A stretch of DNA of 9,300 nt from CAZYTO01 sp964650405 (GTDB taxonomy: Bacteria > Acidobacteriota > Thermoanaerobaculia > Gp7-AA8): assembly GCA_964650405.1 (NCBI GenBank), contig CAZYTO010000236.1, positions 1 to 9,300 on the forward strand, given 5' to 3'. Every line of letters begins with the position of its first letter. Positions within the stretch are counted from its first letter, which is position 1. The notes under the pieces are model-generated. The model ran no database searches, was not told where the DNA came from, and saw nothing but the letters and a program-made list of their open reading frames with translations. This document shows, in pieces, positions 1 through 6,329 of the stretch. The translations under genes and the position numbers were made by a program.

Positions 1-19
1 AAACGAAACCCGGACACGC

Positions 20-28
20 TGCTAATAT
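20..28 (+). promoter_or_regulatory. Possible extended -10 element for galU
   Basis: The 9-mer TGCTAATAT has the TGn extended -10 form, with 4 of 6 hexamer matches to TATAAT. It ends 9 nt before the galU ATG, and no Shine-Dalgarno sequence lies between. Transcription starting at the usual distance would begin almost at the ATG, giving a leaderless or nearly leaderless mRNA. The -35 region would fall at or before the window edge and cannot be judged. Confidence 0.3.
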
Positions 29-37
29 CCCCCGCGC

Positions 38-967
38 ATGGCACTGCGCACCTGCGTCTTTCCCTGTGCCGGGTTCGGCACGCGATTTTTTCCGGCGACC
101 AAGGTCATCCCGAAGGAGATGCTGCCGCTCGTCGACAAGCCGATCCTGCAGTACGGCATCGAAGAGTCGCTCGGCTCCGGGCTCGACAAGCTCGTGATCG
201 TCAGCTCGAAGGGGAAGGATGCGATTCTCGACCACTTCGACCGGACGTCCGAGCTCGAGCGCTCGCTGCGCGATCGCGGCAAGAACGATCTGCTCGCCGA
301 AGTCGACGCGGTCAGCCGGATGGTCGACCTCATCTCCGTCCGCCAGAAAGAAGCGCTCGGCCTCGGCCACGCCGTGCTGCAGGCGAAGGACGCGGTCGGC
401 AAGGAGCCCTTCGCGGTCGTGCTGCCCGACGACGTCATCCTCGCCGAGACGCCGTGCCTGCTGCAGATGCGGCGCGTGTTCGAAGACACCGGCCGGCCCG
501 TGATCGCGTTGATGGAAGTGTCCGCCGAAGAGACGAGCCGTTACGGCATCGTAGCGGGAGAGATGCTCGGCAACCGGCGCTTCCGGATCCGCGACATGGT
601 GGAGAAGCCGAAGATCAATCCCCCGTCGCACTACGCCATCATCGGGCGCTACATCCTCCCGCCGAACATCTTCCCCCTGCTGGAGAAGACGGAGCGCGGC
701 GCCGGCGGCGAGATCCAGCTCACCGATGCGTTGCGCGAGCTGGTGCGCACCGGCGACTTCTACGGCTATGTGTTCGACGGGAAGCGCTACGACGCCGGCG
801 AGAAGCTCGGCTACCTGAAGGCCACCGTCGACTACGCCCTGCGCCACCCGCTTCTCGGCAACGAGTTCCGCGAGTATCTGCAAGGCCTGTTCGGATCCGA
901 AGATGGAAAAGCGACTCGAGATTCTCGACCTGCCCCCGGACGTCCGCGAGCTCGTCGGCGAGTGTGA
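38..967 (+). CDS. galU: UTP--glucose-1-phosphate uridylyltransferase
   Basis: This cytoplasmic nucleotidyltransferase makes UDP-glucose and pyrophosphate from UTP and glucose-1-phosphate, feeding envelope polysaccharide and trehalose/glycogen pathways. The 309-residue product has the family signature at the N-terminus: AGFGTR (residues 11-16), then ATKVIPKEMLP (20-30) and VDKPILQY (32-39). Further on are ALGLGHAV, a PDD metal/nucleotide motif, MVEKP, GGEIQLTDAL and the YDAGEKLGYLKA segment near the C-terminus, all typical of bacterial GalU. Length is close to the usual ~300. The start at 38 puts the signature at the normal distance, although no ribosome binding site is visible. The last ~20 residues, after LQGLFGSED, are Arg/Pro-rich and lie where the next ORF overlaps in another frame, so the native C-terminus may have been altered. 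Function is very likely; the exact C-terminus is less sure. Confidence 0.95.
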   Translation: MALRTCVFPCAGFGTRFFPATKVIPKEMLPLVDKPILQYGIEESLGSGLDKLVIVSSKGKDAILDHFDRTSELERSLRDRGKNDLLAEVDAVSRMVDLISVRQKEALGLGHAVLQAKDAVGKEPFAVVLPDDVILAETPCLLQMRRVFEDTGRPVIALMEVSAEETSRYGIVAGEMLGNRRFRIRDMVEKPKINPPSHYAIIGRYILPPNIFPLLEKTERGAGGEIQLTDALRELVRTGDFYGYVFDGKRYDAGEKLGYLKATVDYALRHPLLGNEFREYLQGLFGSEDGKATRDSRPAPGRPRARRRV

Positions 968-1400
968 GCTGACCGGCAACCGCACCGTCTTCACGCGGGG
1001 CGGCCGGGCCGTGGTCACGCTCATCTCGCAGGACGAGTACATCGCCCTCCACGAAACGCTGGCGATCGCGAACGACCCCGCCCTGCGGGCGCAGATCGAA
1101 GCTGCCGACCGTGAGGTGGAGCGCAACCAGATCCTCCTCGCCGAGGAGCTGACAGGTGTGCGGACTGCCGAGGACCGCCTGCGGCTCGCGGAATCGGTCG
1201 AGCGGACCTGGCAGATGCTCGCCGGCGACAGGCAGCTCTCGATCGCCAAGGTCTTCGCGTTCATCGACGACGACCCCATCGGCGGCGCCCCGCTCTTCGA
1301 CCCGCTCCGCGGCCTCTGGAGCTACCGCCTGGGCGACGCCCGCGTCGTCTACCGCATCGTCCCCGAGGCACGGTTCGTAGTGATCCTGGCGATCACGTAG
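903..1400 (+). CDS. Phd/YefM antitoxin - RelE-like toxin fusion, toxin end truncated
   Basis: The 165-residue product reads like an antitoxin followed in frame by a toxin. Residues ~8-70 resemble Phd/YefM: RTVFTRGGRAVVTLISQDEY (27-46) is the usual strand-turn-strand-helix block ending in a Tyr, followed by ETLAIANDPALRAQI (51-65), a common helix in this family. Residues ~115-165 resemble RelE/ParE toxins: KVFAFIDDDP, PLRGLWSYRLGD (134-145), ARVVYRI and FVVILAI. In RelE proteins this strand is normally followed by a GHR..VY end, which is absent: the reading frame stops at ILAIT. The first toxin strand is also hard to recognise, as if lost in the fusion. The ORF starts inside galU (65-nt overlap, different frame) and has no clear ribosome binding site. 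In free toxin-antitoxin pairs the two proteins are separate; here the toxin is probably inactive or permanently neutralised. The DNA-binding antitoxin half could still work as a repressor. Family assignment is from motif memory only. Confidence 0.68.
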   Translation: MEKRLEILDLPPDVRELVGECELTGNRTVFTRGGRAVVTLISQDEYIALHETLAIANDPALRAQIEAADREVERNQILLAEELTGVRTAEDRLRLAESVERTWQMLAGDRQLSIAKVFAFIDDDPIGGAPLFDPLRGLWSYRLGDARVVYRIVPEARFVVILAIT

Positions 1401-1419
1401 GCACCGACCGCGTCGTGCC
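1397..1419 (+). repeat. REP-like GTAG-hairpin, left end of repeat island
   Basis: GTAG (1397-1400) is followed by an imperfect palindrome, with GGCACCGAC and GTCGTGCC arms around CGC and a one-base bulge. A conserved GTAG/GGAG tetranucleotide at the 5' foot of a hairpin is the hallmark of REP sequences mobilised by RAYT (TnpA-REP) transposases. The inverse copy lies at 1831-1853: 15 bases (1408-1422) match it exactly in reverse complement and the GTAGG ends also agree. The TAG of GTAG is the stop codon of the antitoxin-toxin ORF. Confidence 0.65.
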
Positions 1420-1493
1420 GAACGCCGTGGCGGGGCATACGCGCTAAACTTTACTTCAGGTAGCGCGTATGCGGGGGCGGGGGGAGGCAAGAG
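1415..1493 (+). repeat. 79-bp palindromic module, copy 1
   Basis: This copy aligns without gaps to 1722-1800 with 11 differences in 79 bases by eye (about 86% identity). Its core is a perfect 12-bp inverted repeat, GCATACGCGCTA (1435-1446) and TAGCGCGTATGC (1461-1472), around a 14-nt loop. A G-rich stretch ending in AGGCAAGAG follows. Its first bases overlap the end of the left REP-like hairpin. Confidence 0.8.
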
Positions 1494-1711
1494 GCATGGT
1501 TGGTGGCCTATGTCCGGGACGGGAACGTGCTTTCGGCAGGTCTGGCCCGGGCGTTGGCCAAAGAACCCCTACATTCGCGGCTCGGAAAGCCGACCGCGAT
1601 GATGCGGGTAGCAAATTGTGCGGGCAGCTCTGTGGCCGAGCCGTTGCATTTCACGACACACGAGCGAAACTTCGAGTGGCCGCAGGATCGGGGAAGCGCA
1701 AGCGCAATCCG

Positions 1712-1721
1712 NNNNNNNNNN
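1712..1721. other. Assembly gap (10 N)
   Basis: Ten N lie immediately before the second copy of the 79-bp module. A fixed run of 10 is a common scaffold placeholder, so the real distance and content are unknown. Gap placement at a repeat edge suggests that repeats broke the assembly and that further copies may be missing. Confidence 0.95.
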
Positions 1722-1800
1722 GTGCCGAACGCGGTGGGGGGGCAAACGCGCTAACTTTAACTTAAGTTAGGGCGTATGCGTGGGCGGGGAGAGGCAAGAG
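1722..1800 (+). repeat. 79-bp palindromic module, copy 2
   Basis: This is the second copy of the module at 1415-1493. The outer arms of its central dyad carry two mismatches (GCAAACGCGCTAAC against GTTAGGGCGTATGC). Its centre differs from copy 1 and contains the inner dyad CTAACTT...AAGTTAG. The two copies therefore differ in loop sequence but both keep the stem-loop plan. It ends, like copy 1, in AGGCAAGAG. Confidence 0.8.
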
Positions 1801-1830
1801 TCGGTGTGTGACTCGGGTAGACGGGGTTTC

Positions 1831-1853
1831 GGCACGACGCGGTCGTGCCCTAC
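1831..1853 (-). repeat. REP-like GTAG-hairpin, right end of repeat island
   Basis: Read on the minus strand this is GTAG followed by a perfect 8-bp hairpin, GGCACGAC and GTCGTGCC around CGC. It is the inverse partner of 1397-1419. The TAG of its GTAG (plus-strand 1850-1852) is the stop codon of the metallophosphoesterase gene, mirroring the arrangement on the other side. The hairpin could also act as a transcription end or mRNA-stabilising structure for that gene. Confidence 0.68.
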
Positions 1854-2692
1854 ATTTGTTTCGTCAGCGCCTTCCGCTCTGTGATTTGTCCGTCGTCATC
1901 GACCCAGATGTCTTCGGCGTGAAGAGCCGTCCCGTCGGACTCCAGCCGGACGAAGTGGCGCAGCATCGTCCCCCGTCCGTGCCGGTGGCGCGGGACGACG
2001 GCGGCGTTGACGAATGTGGCGCCGTCCTGGCGCGCGACGCGCTGGCGGGTGCCGCTGCCGTGGGCCAGCCGCTCGTGCATGTGGCCCGCGACACCCCCGA
2101 CGATCGTGCGGCCCTCGGCGCGGAGCTGGGCGATGGCACGCTCCTGATCAGGATCGCCCCAGTCGGCGGCGGGCGACTGGAAGTCGCGGCCCCAGATGGC
2201 GTCCGCCGTCGCTCCGAGACCGCGCGGGCCATTGTGACCTACGACGAGCAGCGGAACGCCGGACGGGACGGCAGACGCCGCAGCCATGATGCGGGCGGCG
2301 GAGTCGCTCATCGTCCGGACGCCGAACAAGGGCTCGTAGAAGCTGCCGTCGAACCAGCCGCCGCCCCACGAGAAAGGGCGGGCACCGAGGAGAGCGAGGC
2401 TGCCTCCGTCCACAAGCCGCGCGCGGTAGCCGATGAAGGCCTCCCCTGCCAGGGCGAGCTGCCGCTCCACCGCCTCGCGCGGTCCGCGCCCGCGCATGGC
2501 GTGCCAGGCATCGTGATTGCCGAACGTGATGGCTTTCGGCGTGCGCAGGGCCACGAGCTGCTCAACGAGCCGTACATCTTCGTCGCCGTAGTCGCCGACG
2601 AAGATGGCCGTCGCTCCACAGGCTTCCAGAAACGCCGCGTCGACGTCATCCCAGAGGCCGTGCACATCCCCAACGACATAAAGCTCCACCAT
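1850..2692 (-). CDS. Calcineurin-like metallophosphoesterase (TIGR04168-like)
   Basis: This is a 280-residue metal-dependent phosphoesterase of unknown substrate. All canonical motifs are present: VVGDVHG (residues 6-12, metal ligands D9 and H11), FVGDYGDED (31-39, D34), TFGNHDAWH (56-64, N59/H60/D61), VVGHNGPRGLG (150-160, H153) and AGHMHE (202-207, H204/H206). The GDVH, VGDYG(D/N)EDV, GNHDAW and HNGP.GLG set resembles the TIGR04168 family first described in cyanobacteria and plants. The ATG at 2692 was chosen because it places the first motif 9 residues in. The open frame continues upstream to 2962 but only as antisense shadow of the porin frame. The start lies 14 nt beyond the porin stop with a weak ribosome binding site, so translational coupling in one operon is likely. 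No signal peptide is seen, so it is probably cytoplasmic. The stop codon is formed by the REP-like repeat. Confidence 0.85.
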   Translation of the reverse strand: MVELYVVGDVHGLWDDVDAAFLEACGATAIFVGDYGDEDVRLVEQLVALRTPKAITFGNHDAWHAMRGRGPREAVERQLALAGEAFIGYRARLVDGGSLALLGARPFSWGGGWFDGSFYEPLFGVRTMSDSAARIMAAASAVPSGVPLLVVGHNGPRGLGATADAIWGRDFQSPAADWGDPDQERAIAQLRAEGRTIVGGVAGHMHERLAHGSGTRQRVARQDGATFVNAAVVPRHRHGRGTMLRHFVRLESDGTALHAEDIWVDDDGQITERKALTKQM

Positions 2693-2706
2693 GGTCCAGG
2701 AAGTCG

Positions 2707-3804
2707 TCAGAAACTCAGCAGCATCTTCAGTTCGTAGTTCGTCAGGTTCGGCACGGACGGAGTCAGGCCCGTTCGCTTGAACGAGTCCCGGTCCACGAGG
2801 AATGCCAGCGTCTTCGTTCCGAGGTTCGGGAACCAGTAAGCGATCCCCTCGACGTCGCGCTTCTGCTTCTGCGAGGAAACGGAGTCGTTCGGGGCGTAGT
2901 CGTCGTGGCGGAAAAGCGCTTCCCATCCCCGCCCGAGCTTCGGCGTCACCCAGGCGTCCCACCCCTTCCCGTCCAGCTCGGCCGTCTTCACGGAGGCGCG
3001 ATCCTTCGCCTTCATGTAATCGAATCCGGCGTTGGCGCGCGGGTGCTCATACGTCACCTGCCCGATCACGCGCTGACGTTTGGCGTTGTCGACATAGTGG
3101 TCATCGTTGATGAACGCGGTGAAACGGAGGCCCTTGAGCTGCGGACCGCTCTGGGGAAACGGGCGCACGGAGAAACGCGCCTGGAAGGCCTTTTTGTTGT
3201 TCACCTCGGCCTTGTTGAAGTTCTCGCCGTTGTAGAAGCCGAAGTGCATGTCGCCGTAGCTGTTCGGAAGCACGTAGCGGGCCGAGAGGCCGGTGTCGGA
3301 CGCGAGCAGCAAGCCGGCGCGCTCCGGCATGATCGGTCCCTGGAAACGATAGCGGTAGATGGTTTCGGTGTAGTCCATGTACGGCGTCTGCTGGACGCCG
3401 AAGCGCACCCACGAATCCTTCGTGGTCCAGTCGTCGAGGTTGAGCTGCACGTACGCGAACTTGAGCCGGAGCTCCTGGCTGCCGCTCAGCGACGCGCTGC
3501 TGCTCGTCTCCCGCGCCACCTCGGGGGTGAGGCGGAAGGCGAATCGGTGGTTCAGGCTGCCGTTAACGTTGATGTAGGCTCGGCTGACGTTGAACGAGCT
3601 CGGATGGATGACATTGCCGTCCGAATCGAGGGTCCTCGGCGACTGCTGGTAGGTGAAATCGGCGAAGAGCAGTGCCCCGATGTTGATCTTCGGAGTGTCG
3701 TCGACGGGAGGAGTGGGCGGCGCCGCGGCCGGGGGCGTTTGGGCGAGAACGGCGGTCGCGGCGAGTGCCGCGCAGAAGGGGGCGAAGAGGTGGGCTTTCC
3801 TCAT
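2707..3804 (-). CDS. Outer-membrane porin, phosphate-selective O/P type
   Basis: The 365-residue product is a likely outer-membrane beta-barrel for phosphate or other anions. Residues 1-21 form a signal peptide with a hydrophobic core and an Ala-rich end (AATAVLA-Q), followed by a Pro/Ala-rich stretch (22-34). The body has alternating amphipathic strands, such as INIGALLFADFTY, FNVSRAYINVNG, LRLKFAYVQLNL and WVRFGVQQTPYMDY. The chain ends in NYELKMLLSF, with the C-terminal Phe expected of Bam-assembled barrels. The NVSRAYI..NG and RFGVQQTP patterns resemble the OprO/OprP porin family. An AAGGAGAG ribosome binding site (plus-strand 3815-3822) lies 10 nt before the ATG, fixing the start. It is transcribed divergently from ppx and heads the operon with the metallophosphoesterase. 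Phosphate specificity is inferred from family and neighbours, and no basic arginine ladder was verified. Confidence 0.82.
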   Translation of the reverse strand: MRKAHLFAPFCAALAATAVLAQTPPAAAPPTPPVDDTPKINIGALLFADFTYQQSPRTLDSDGNVIHPSSFNVSRAYINVNGSLNHRFAFRLTPEVARETSSSASLSGSQELRLKFAYVQLNLDDWTTKDSWVRFGVQQTPYMDYTETIYRYRFQGPIMPERAGLLLASDTGLSARYVLPNSYGDMHFGFYNGENFNKAEVNNKKAFQARFSVRPFPQSGPQLKGLRFTAFINDDHYVDNAKRQRVIGQVTYEHPRANAGFDYMKAKDRASVKTAELDGKGWDAWVTPKLGRGWEALFRHDDYAPNDSVSSQKQKRDVEGIAYWFPNLGTKTLAFLVDRDSFKRTGLTPSVPNLTNYELKMLLSF

Positions 3805-3890
3805 CAGATGCGAACTCTCCTTGATCGTGACGTAAATTCGAGGTGCAGTGCGCCGGAACCTGACGCAGGTGTGATACTGACGATTCTTAC
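3805..3890. promoter_or_regulatory. Divergent promoter region, porin operon and ppx
   Basis: These 86 bp must drive both the porin operon and ppx-sixA. The porin side holds a good Shine-Dalgarno site (3815-3822). The ppx side has no Shine-Dalgarno. TGTGATACT (3870-3878), an extended -10-like sequence, ends 12 nt before the ppx ATG, which could give a very short leader. A 5-bp dyad, ACCTG-ACG-CAGGT (3858-3870), abuts it and is a candidate operator. CTGACG occurs twice (3860, 3877) with 17-nt spacing, which does not match the 11-nt Pho-box period. No clear -35 was found. Confidence 0.35.
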
Positions 3891-5432
3891 ATGTCTGAGA
3901 AAACGAAGCGCATCGCAGCGATCGATATTGGAACCAATTCGATCCACATGATCGTGGCCGAAGCGAGCGAGCGGCGGGGTTACCGCGTCGTCGACCGCGA
4001 GAAGGACATGGTGCAGCTCGGTCTCAGCTCGCTCGACGGCCAGCCGCTGACGAATGACGCCATCGAGCGCGGGGTGGTGTCGATCGCGAAGATGTCCGAG
4101 ATCGCGCAGCGGTGGGAAGCGGACGAGATCATCGCCGTGGCCACCAGCGCCGTGCGCGAAGCGCCGAACCGGCGCGAGTTCCTCCGCCTCGTCCGCGAGG
4201 CCTCGGGGATCAAGGTCCGGGTCATCTCCGGCGAGGAGGAAGCCGACTATATCTTCCGCGCCGTCCGCTCCACGGTCGACCTGCAGGGGTGCACGGCCGT
4301 GTGCATCGACATCGGCGGCGGCAGCGCCGAGGTGGTGGTGGGGACGGCGGACGAGATCTTCTACACAGCCAGCGAGCCCCTGGGATCGTTGCGTCTCTCG
4401 CAGCGCTTCGCGCTCACGGACCAGCCCGCACCCGGATCGCTCGAGGCCTGCCGGGGCTACGTCGCCGGCCGCGCGGCCCGGTTCCGCAAGCGCGTGCGCC
4501 GCCTCGGCGTGGACATGGCCATCGGCACGTCCGGAACGATCCTGACCCTCGCTTCCATCTGCAACCGCACCGGCGGCGACGGCGACGCCGCCTCGAACGC
4601 GCTCAAGCGCATCGACGCCGCACGCCTCGGCGAGGTGATTGCAGAGCTCGCGGCCATGACCGCAACCGAGCGCAGCGAGCGCTTCGGCATCGACAACAAG
4701 CGCGCCGCGACCATCGTCGGCGGGGCCATCGCGCTCGACGAGATCCTTCGCGCGCTCCGCCTCGACTCACTCCTGGCCTGCCCCGTCGCCATCCGCGAAG
4801 GCATCGTCGAGAGCCGGGTGGCCGTCCTCGGCGCCAGCACCCGGCCCGGGCGCGGCTCCCTGCGCCGCCATTCGGTGCACGCGCTGGCCGAGCGCACCGA
4901 CTGCGACATGCGCCACGGCCGTCACGTCTCACGCCTGGCCGGGCGGATTTACGACCAGACGCGCACGCTGCACGAGATGCCGCCGGAGATGCGCGAGATG
5001 CTCGAATATGCGGCCCTGCTCCACGAGAGCGGCGCACACATCAGCGATCGCGGGCATCACAAGCACAGCTACTACCTCATCCGCCACGGCGACCTGCGCG
5101 GCTTCACCGAAGAGCAGCTCCTCGTCATCGCCAACGTGGCGCGCTACTACCGCAAGGCGCCGCCCGCGGTAGCCCACCCGAACTTCGAGGAACTGACCGA
5201 CGACCAGAGAGCGTGCGTGCAGAAGCTGGCGGCCATCCTCCGCATCGCCGAGGGACTCGACCGCGGCCATCGCCAGCGCGTGCGCGACGTGGCCGTGCAG
5301 CGGGCCAACGGCACGGTCCGTTTCGTGGCCCGCACGCGTGCCGACGCCTCCGTGGAGATCGAAAGCGCGGGGCGGCGCGCGAAGTACTTCGGCAAGCTGT
5401 TCAACGTGAAGGTTCGTTTCGAGGTGTTGTGA
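3891..5432 (+). CDS. ppx: Exopolyphosphatase / guanosine pentaphosphatase family
   Basis: This enzyme releases phosphate from polyphosphate ends, and relatives also hydrolyse pppGpp. The 513-residue protein has the two-part Ppx plan. The N-terminal ASKHA phosphatase fold shows AIDIGTNSIHMIV (residues 10-22), ATSAVREAPNR (84-94), the catalytic-Glu segment ISGEEEADYIF (112-122), the phosphate-binding loop DIGGGSAEVV (140-149) and GTSGT (212-216). The C-terminal HD-like domain (~325-513) shows RHVSRLA (H345), LLHESG (378-379, HE as in other Ppx) and HHKHSYYLI (389-397). Length agrees with long Ppx proteins such as that of E. coli (~513). The ATG gives an N-terminus only 11 residues before DIGTNS, which is normal, but lacks a Shine-Dalgarno site. 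The gene overlaps sixA by one base. It could be called gppA; polyphosphate is favoured because ppk1 is nearby and the HD domain is present. Confidence 0.92.
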   Translation: MSEKTKRIAAIDIGTNSIHMIVAEASERRGYRVVDREKDMVQLGLSSLDGQPLTNDAIERGVVSIAKMSEIAQRWEADEIIAVATSAVREAPNRREFLRLVREASGIKVRVISGEEEADYIFRAVRSTVDLQGCTAVCIDIGGGSAEVVVGTADEIFYTASEPLGSLRLSQRFALTDQPAPGSLEACRGYVAGRAARFRKRVRRLGVDMAIGTSGTILTLASICNRTGGDGDAASNALKRIDAARLGEVIAELAAMTATERSERFGIDNKRAATIVGGAIALDEILRALRLDSLLACPVAIREGIVESRVAVLGASTRPGRGSLRRHSVHALAERTDCDMRHGRHVSRLAGRIYDQTRTLHEMPPEMREMLEYAALLHESGAHISDRGHHKHSYYLIRHGDLRGFTEEQLLVIANVARYYRKAPPAVAHPNFEELTDDQRACVQKLAAILRIAEGLDRGHRQRVRDVAVQRANGTVRFVARTRADASVEIESAGRRAKYFGKLFNVKVRFEVL

Positions 5433-5914
5433 TGGAAAAGTTCGTCATCCTGCTCCGCCACGGAATCGCGGAGCCGAAAGGGAGCGCTCCGGAGGAGACG
5501 CGACCGCTGACCGAAGACGGCCACAAGCGGATGAAGGAGAACGCCCGCGGCCTGGCCTCGCTCTTTCCCAAGGCGGAAGCCATCCTCACCAGCCCGCTCA
5601 CCCGCGCCGTGCAGACCGCCGAGTGGGTGGTCAGGGCCTATGCGAGCCTCCCGCTCGTCACCAGCGACCTGCTCCGCCCGGAAGCGGACCCCGGCGCCCT
5701 CCGCCAACTCCTCGACGCCACGAGCGTCGGCCGCTTCATCCTCGTCGGCCACGAGCCCAACCTCACCGAGGGCATGCTGACCCTGACCAAGATGCACGCC
5801 GACAGCGAGATCGAGCTGAAAAAAGGCGGCTGCTACGCCATCCGGATCACCGAAACCGGCGACGCCCATCTCGAATGGATGCTGGCCCCGAAGGTGATGC
5901 GGGCGGCGGGGTAG
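5432..5914 (+). CDS. sixA: SixA-type phosphohistidine phosphatase
   Basis: This is a 160-residue histidine-phosphatase-superfamily protein of the short SixA type. SixA removes phosphate from phosphohistidine, for example on histidine-containing phosphotransfer domains and phosphotransferase-system proteins. The catalytic RHG is at residues 9-11 (nucleophile H10). TSPLTRAVQTAE (53-64) supplies the second Arg (R58), and VGHEPNLTE (105-113) carries the second His (H107). RPLTEDGHKRMK (24-35) is the usual family helix. Length equals E. coli SixA (~160). The ATG uses the last base of the ppx stop (TGATG), so translation is almost certainly coupled. Ppk1 itself works through a phosphohistidine, which makes the link to this neighbourhood suggestive, but no substrate can be read from sequence. 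The stop sits in a TAGCCGGCTA palindrome (5912-5921). Confidence 0.9.
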   Translation: MEKFVILLRHGIAEPKGSAPEETRPLTEDGHKRMKENARGLASLFPKAEAILTSPLTRAVQTAEWVVRAYASLPLVTSDLLRPEADPGALRQLLDATSVGRFILVGHEPNLTEGMLTLTKMHADSEIELKKGGCYAIRITETGDAHLEWMLAPKVMRAAG

Positions 5915-5930
5915 CCGGCTAACTCACAGT

Positions 5931-5966
5931 TGCCGCTCCGTTCCTCACTCAATGAGTGTTGCGGCA
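5931..5966. promoter_or_regulatory. Nested dyad downstream of sixA
   Basis: A perfect CACTCA-A-TGAGTG dyad (5946-5958) is nested within TGCCGC (5931-5936) and GCGGCA (5961-5966). Transcribed, it could fold into an interrupted hairpin ending the ppx-sixA message. No T-run follows, so a simple intrinsic terminator is not supported. It lies ~45 nt before the next small gene and could equally be an operator for it. No convincing -35/-10 pair was found here. Confidence 0.3.
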
Positions 5967-6011
5967 GTAGCGTTACACTTATGCAAGTCCTTCCCGAAGG
6001 AGTAAATCTGC

Positions 6012-6329
6012 ATGGGTGCGCTCTTGCTCGCACATATGGGCACACCGTTTCTGGCCGGTGTGGTCGTGCTAGGAATGGTAGTGATCGCGAAGAACGGTGT
6101 TCCTGATTGGAGCGAAGCGAATGACGCTTCGCTCGACCTGACGATTCTGAGTATCGGCGCGACGGGTCCGCTACTCCTGGAGCCGAAGTTGCGGCACGCG
6201 TTTGCCCCAGACATGGCCGTGTACGGCATCCTGCTTGTACTGACTAACCTATTGATTGCGTGCATCTTAGTCGGGCAGAAGAAAATGGAAGACGAATCAC
6301 ACTCTTGCCTGGGGGAATGTTTGGCCTGA
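6012..6329 (+). CDS. Small membrane protein, probably frameshifted near its 3' end
   Basis: The 105-residue product is not recognised as any family. Hydrophobic segments lie at residues ~3-26 (LLLAHMGTPFLAGVVVLGMVV), ~43-56 (LTILSIGATGPLLL) and ~69-88 (AVYGILLVLTNLLIACILVG). It is therefore probably an inner-membrane protein. AAGGAG (5997-6002), 9 nt before the ATG at 6012, supports that start over the ATG at 6036. The last ~14 residues after GQKKM (DESHSCLGECLA) are unlike a membrane protein. A +1 shift at the A-run 6282-6285 would continue into a fourth transmembrane segment and stop at 6417, overlapping the next gene. As written the gene is thus likely truncated by a sequencing error, a mutation or a programmed shift. 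Base composition is clearly more AT-rich than ppx or ppk1, suggesting a separate origin. Confidence 0.65.
   Translation: MGALLLAHMGTPFLAGVVVLGMVVIAKNGVPDWSEANDASLDLTILSIGATGPLLLEPKLRHAFAPDMAVYGILLVLTNLLIACILVGQKKMEDESHSCLGECLA

Larger units (their letters stand above)
1397..1853. other. Non-coding repeat island between convergent genes
   Basis: The interval between the two convergent genes carries inverted REP-like hairpins at its ends and two direct copies of a 79-bp palindromic module inside, plus a 10-N gap. This resembles a composite REP structure (BIME-like) or a MITE with terminal inverted repeats. The central part, 1494-1711, contains weak open frames on the plus strand but nothing recognisable as a protein, and any frame would run through the N gap. 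No transposase gene is visible. A short additional dyad, GAGTC/GACTC with a 7-nt loop, sits at 1798-1814. Actual length is uncertain because of the gap. Confidence 0.6.

Noticed and set aside
1469..1765. Two overlapping plus-strand frames within the repeat island
   Set aside because: Both pass through the N gap, neither has a recognisable motif, and their starts lie at the edge of the repeat module. No gene can be supported.
1415..1800. Integron attC sites (CTAAC...GTTAG cores in the 79-bp modules)
   Set aside because: The putative core boxes are only ~10 nt apart and do not fit RYYYAAC/GTTRRRY on both sides. Copy 1 lacks them. No integrase is visible.
2693..2962. N-terminal extension of the metallophosphoesterase
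   Set aside because: It lies wholly within the porin coding region in another frame, is Arg/Glu/Pro-rich and lacks motifs. The GDVH motif follows directly after the ATG at 2692.
3858..3890. Pho box upstream of ppx and the porin
   Set aside because: The repeated CTGACG is spaced 17 nt apart instead of the 11-nt period of Pho boxes, and flanking matches are poor.
1808..3951. Long plus-strand frames at 1808-2737 and 2905-3951
   Set aside because: They are antisense to the metallophosphoesterase and porin, which have clear family motifs, a signal peptide and ribosome binding sites.
4112..5914. 600-codon open frame on the plus strand covering the ppx region
   Set aside because: Only its last 160 codons (SixA) are real. 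The rest is an Arg/Pro/His-rich shadow of ppx in another frame.
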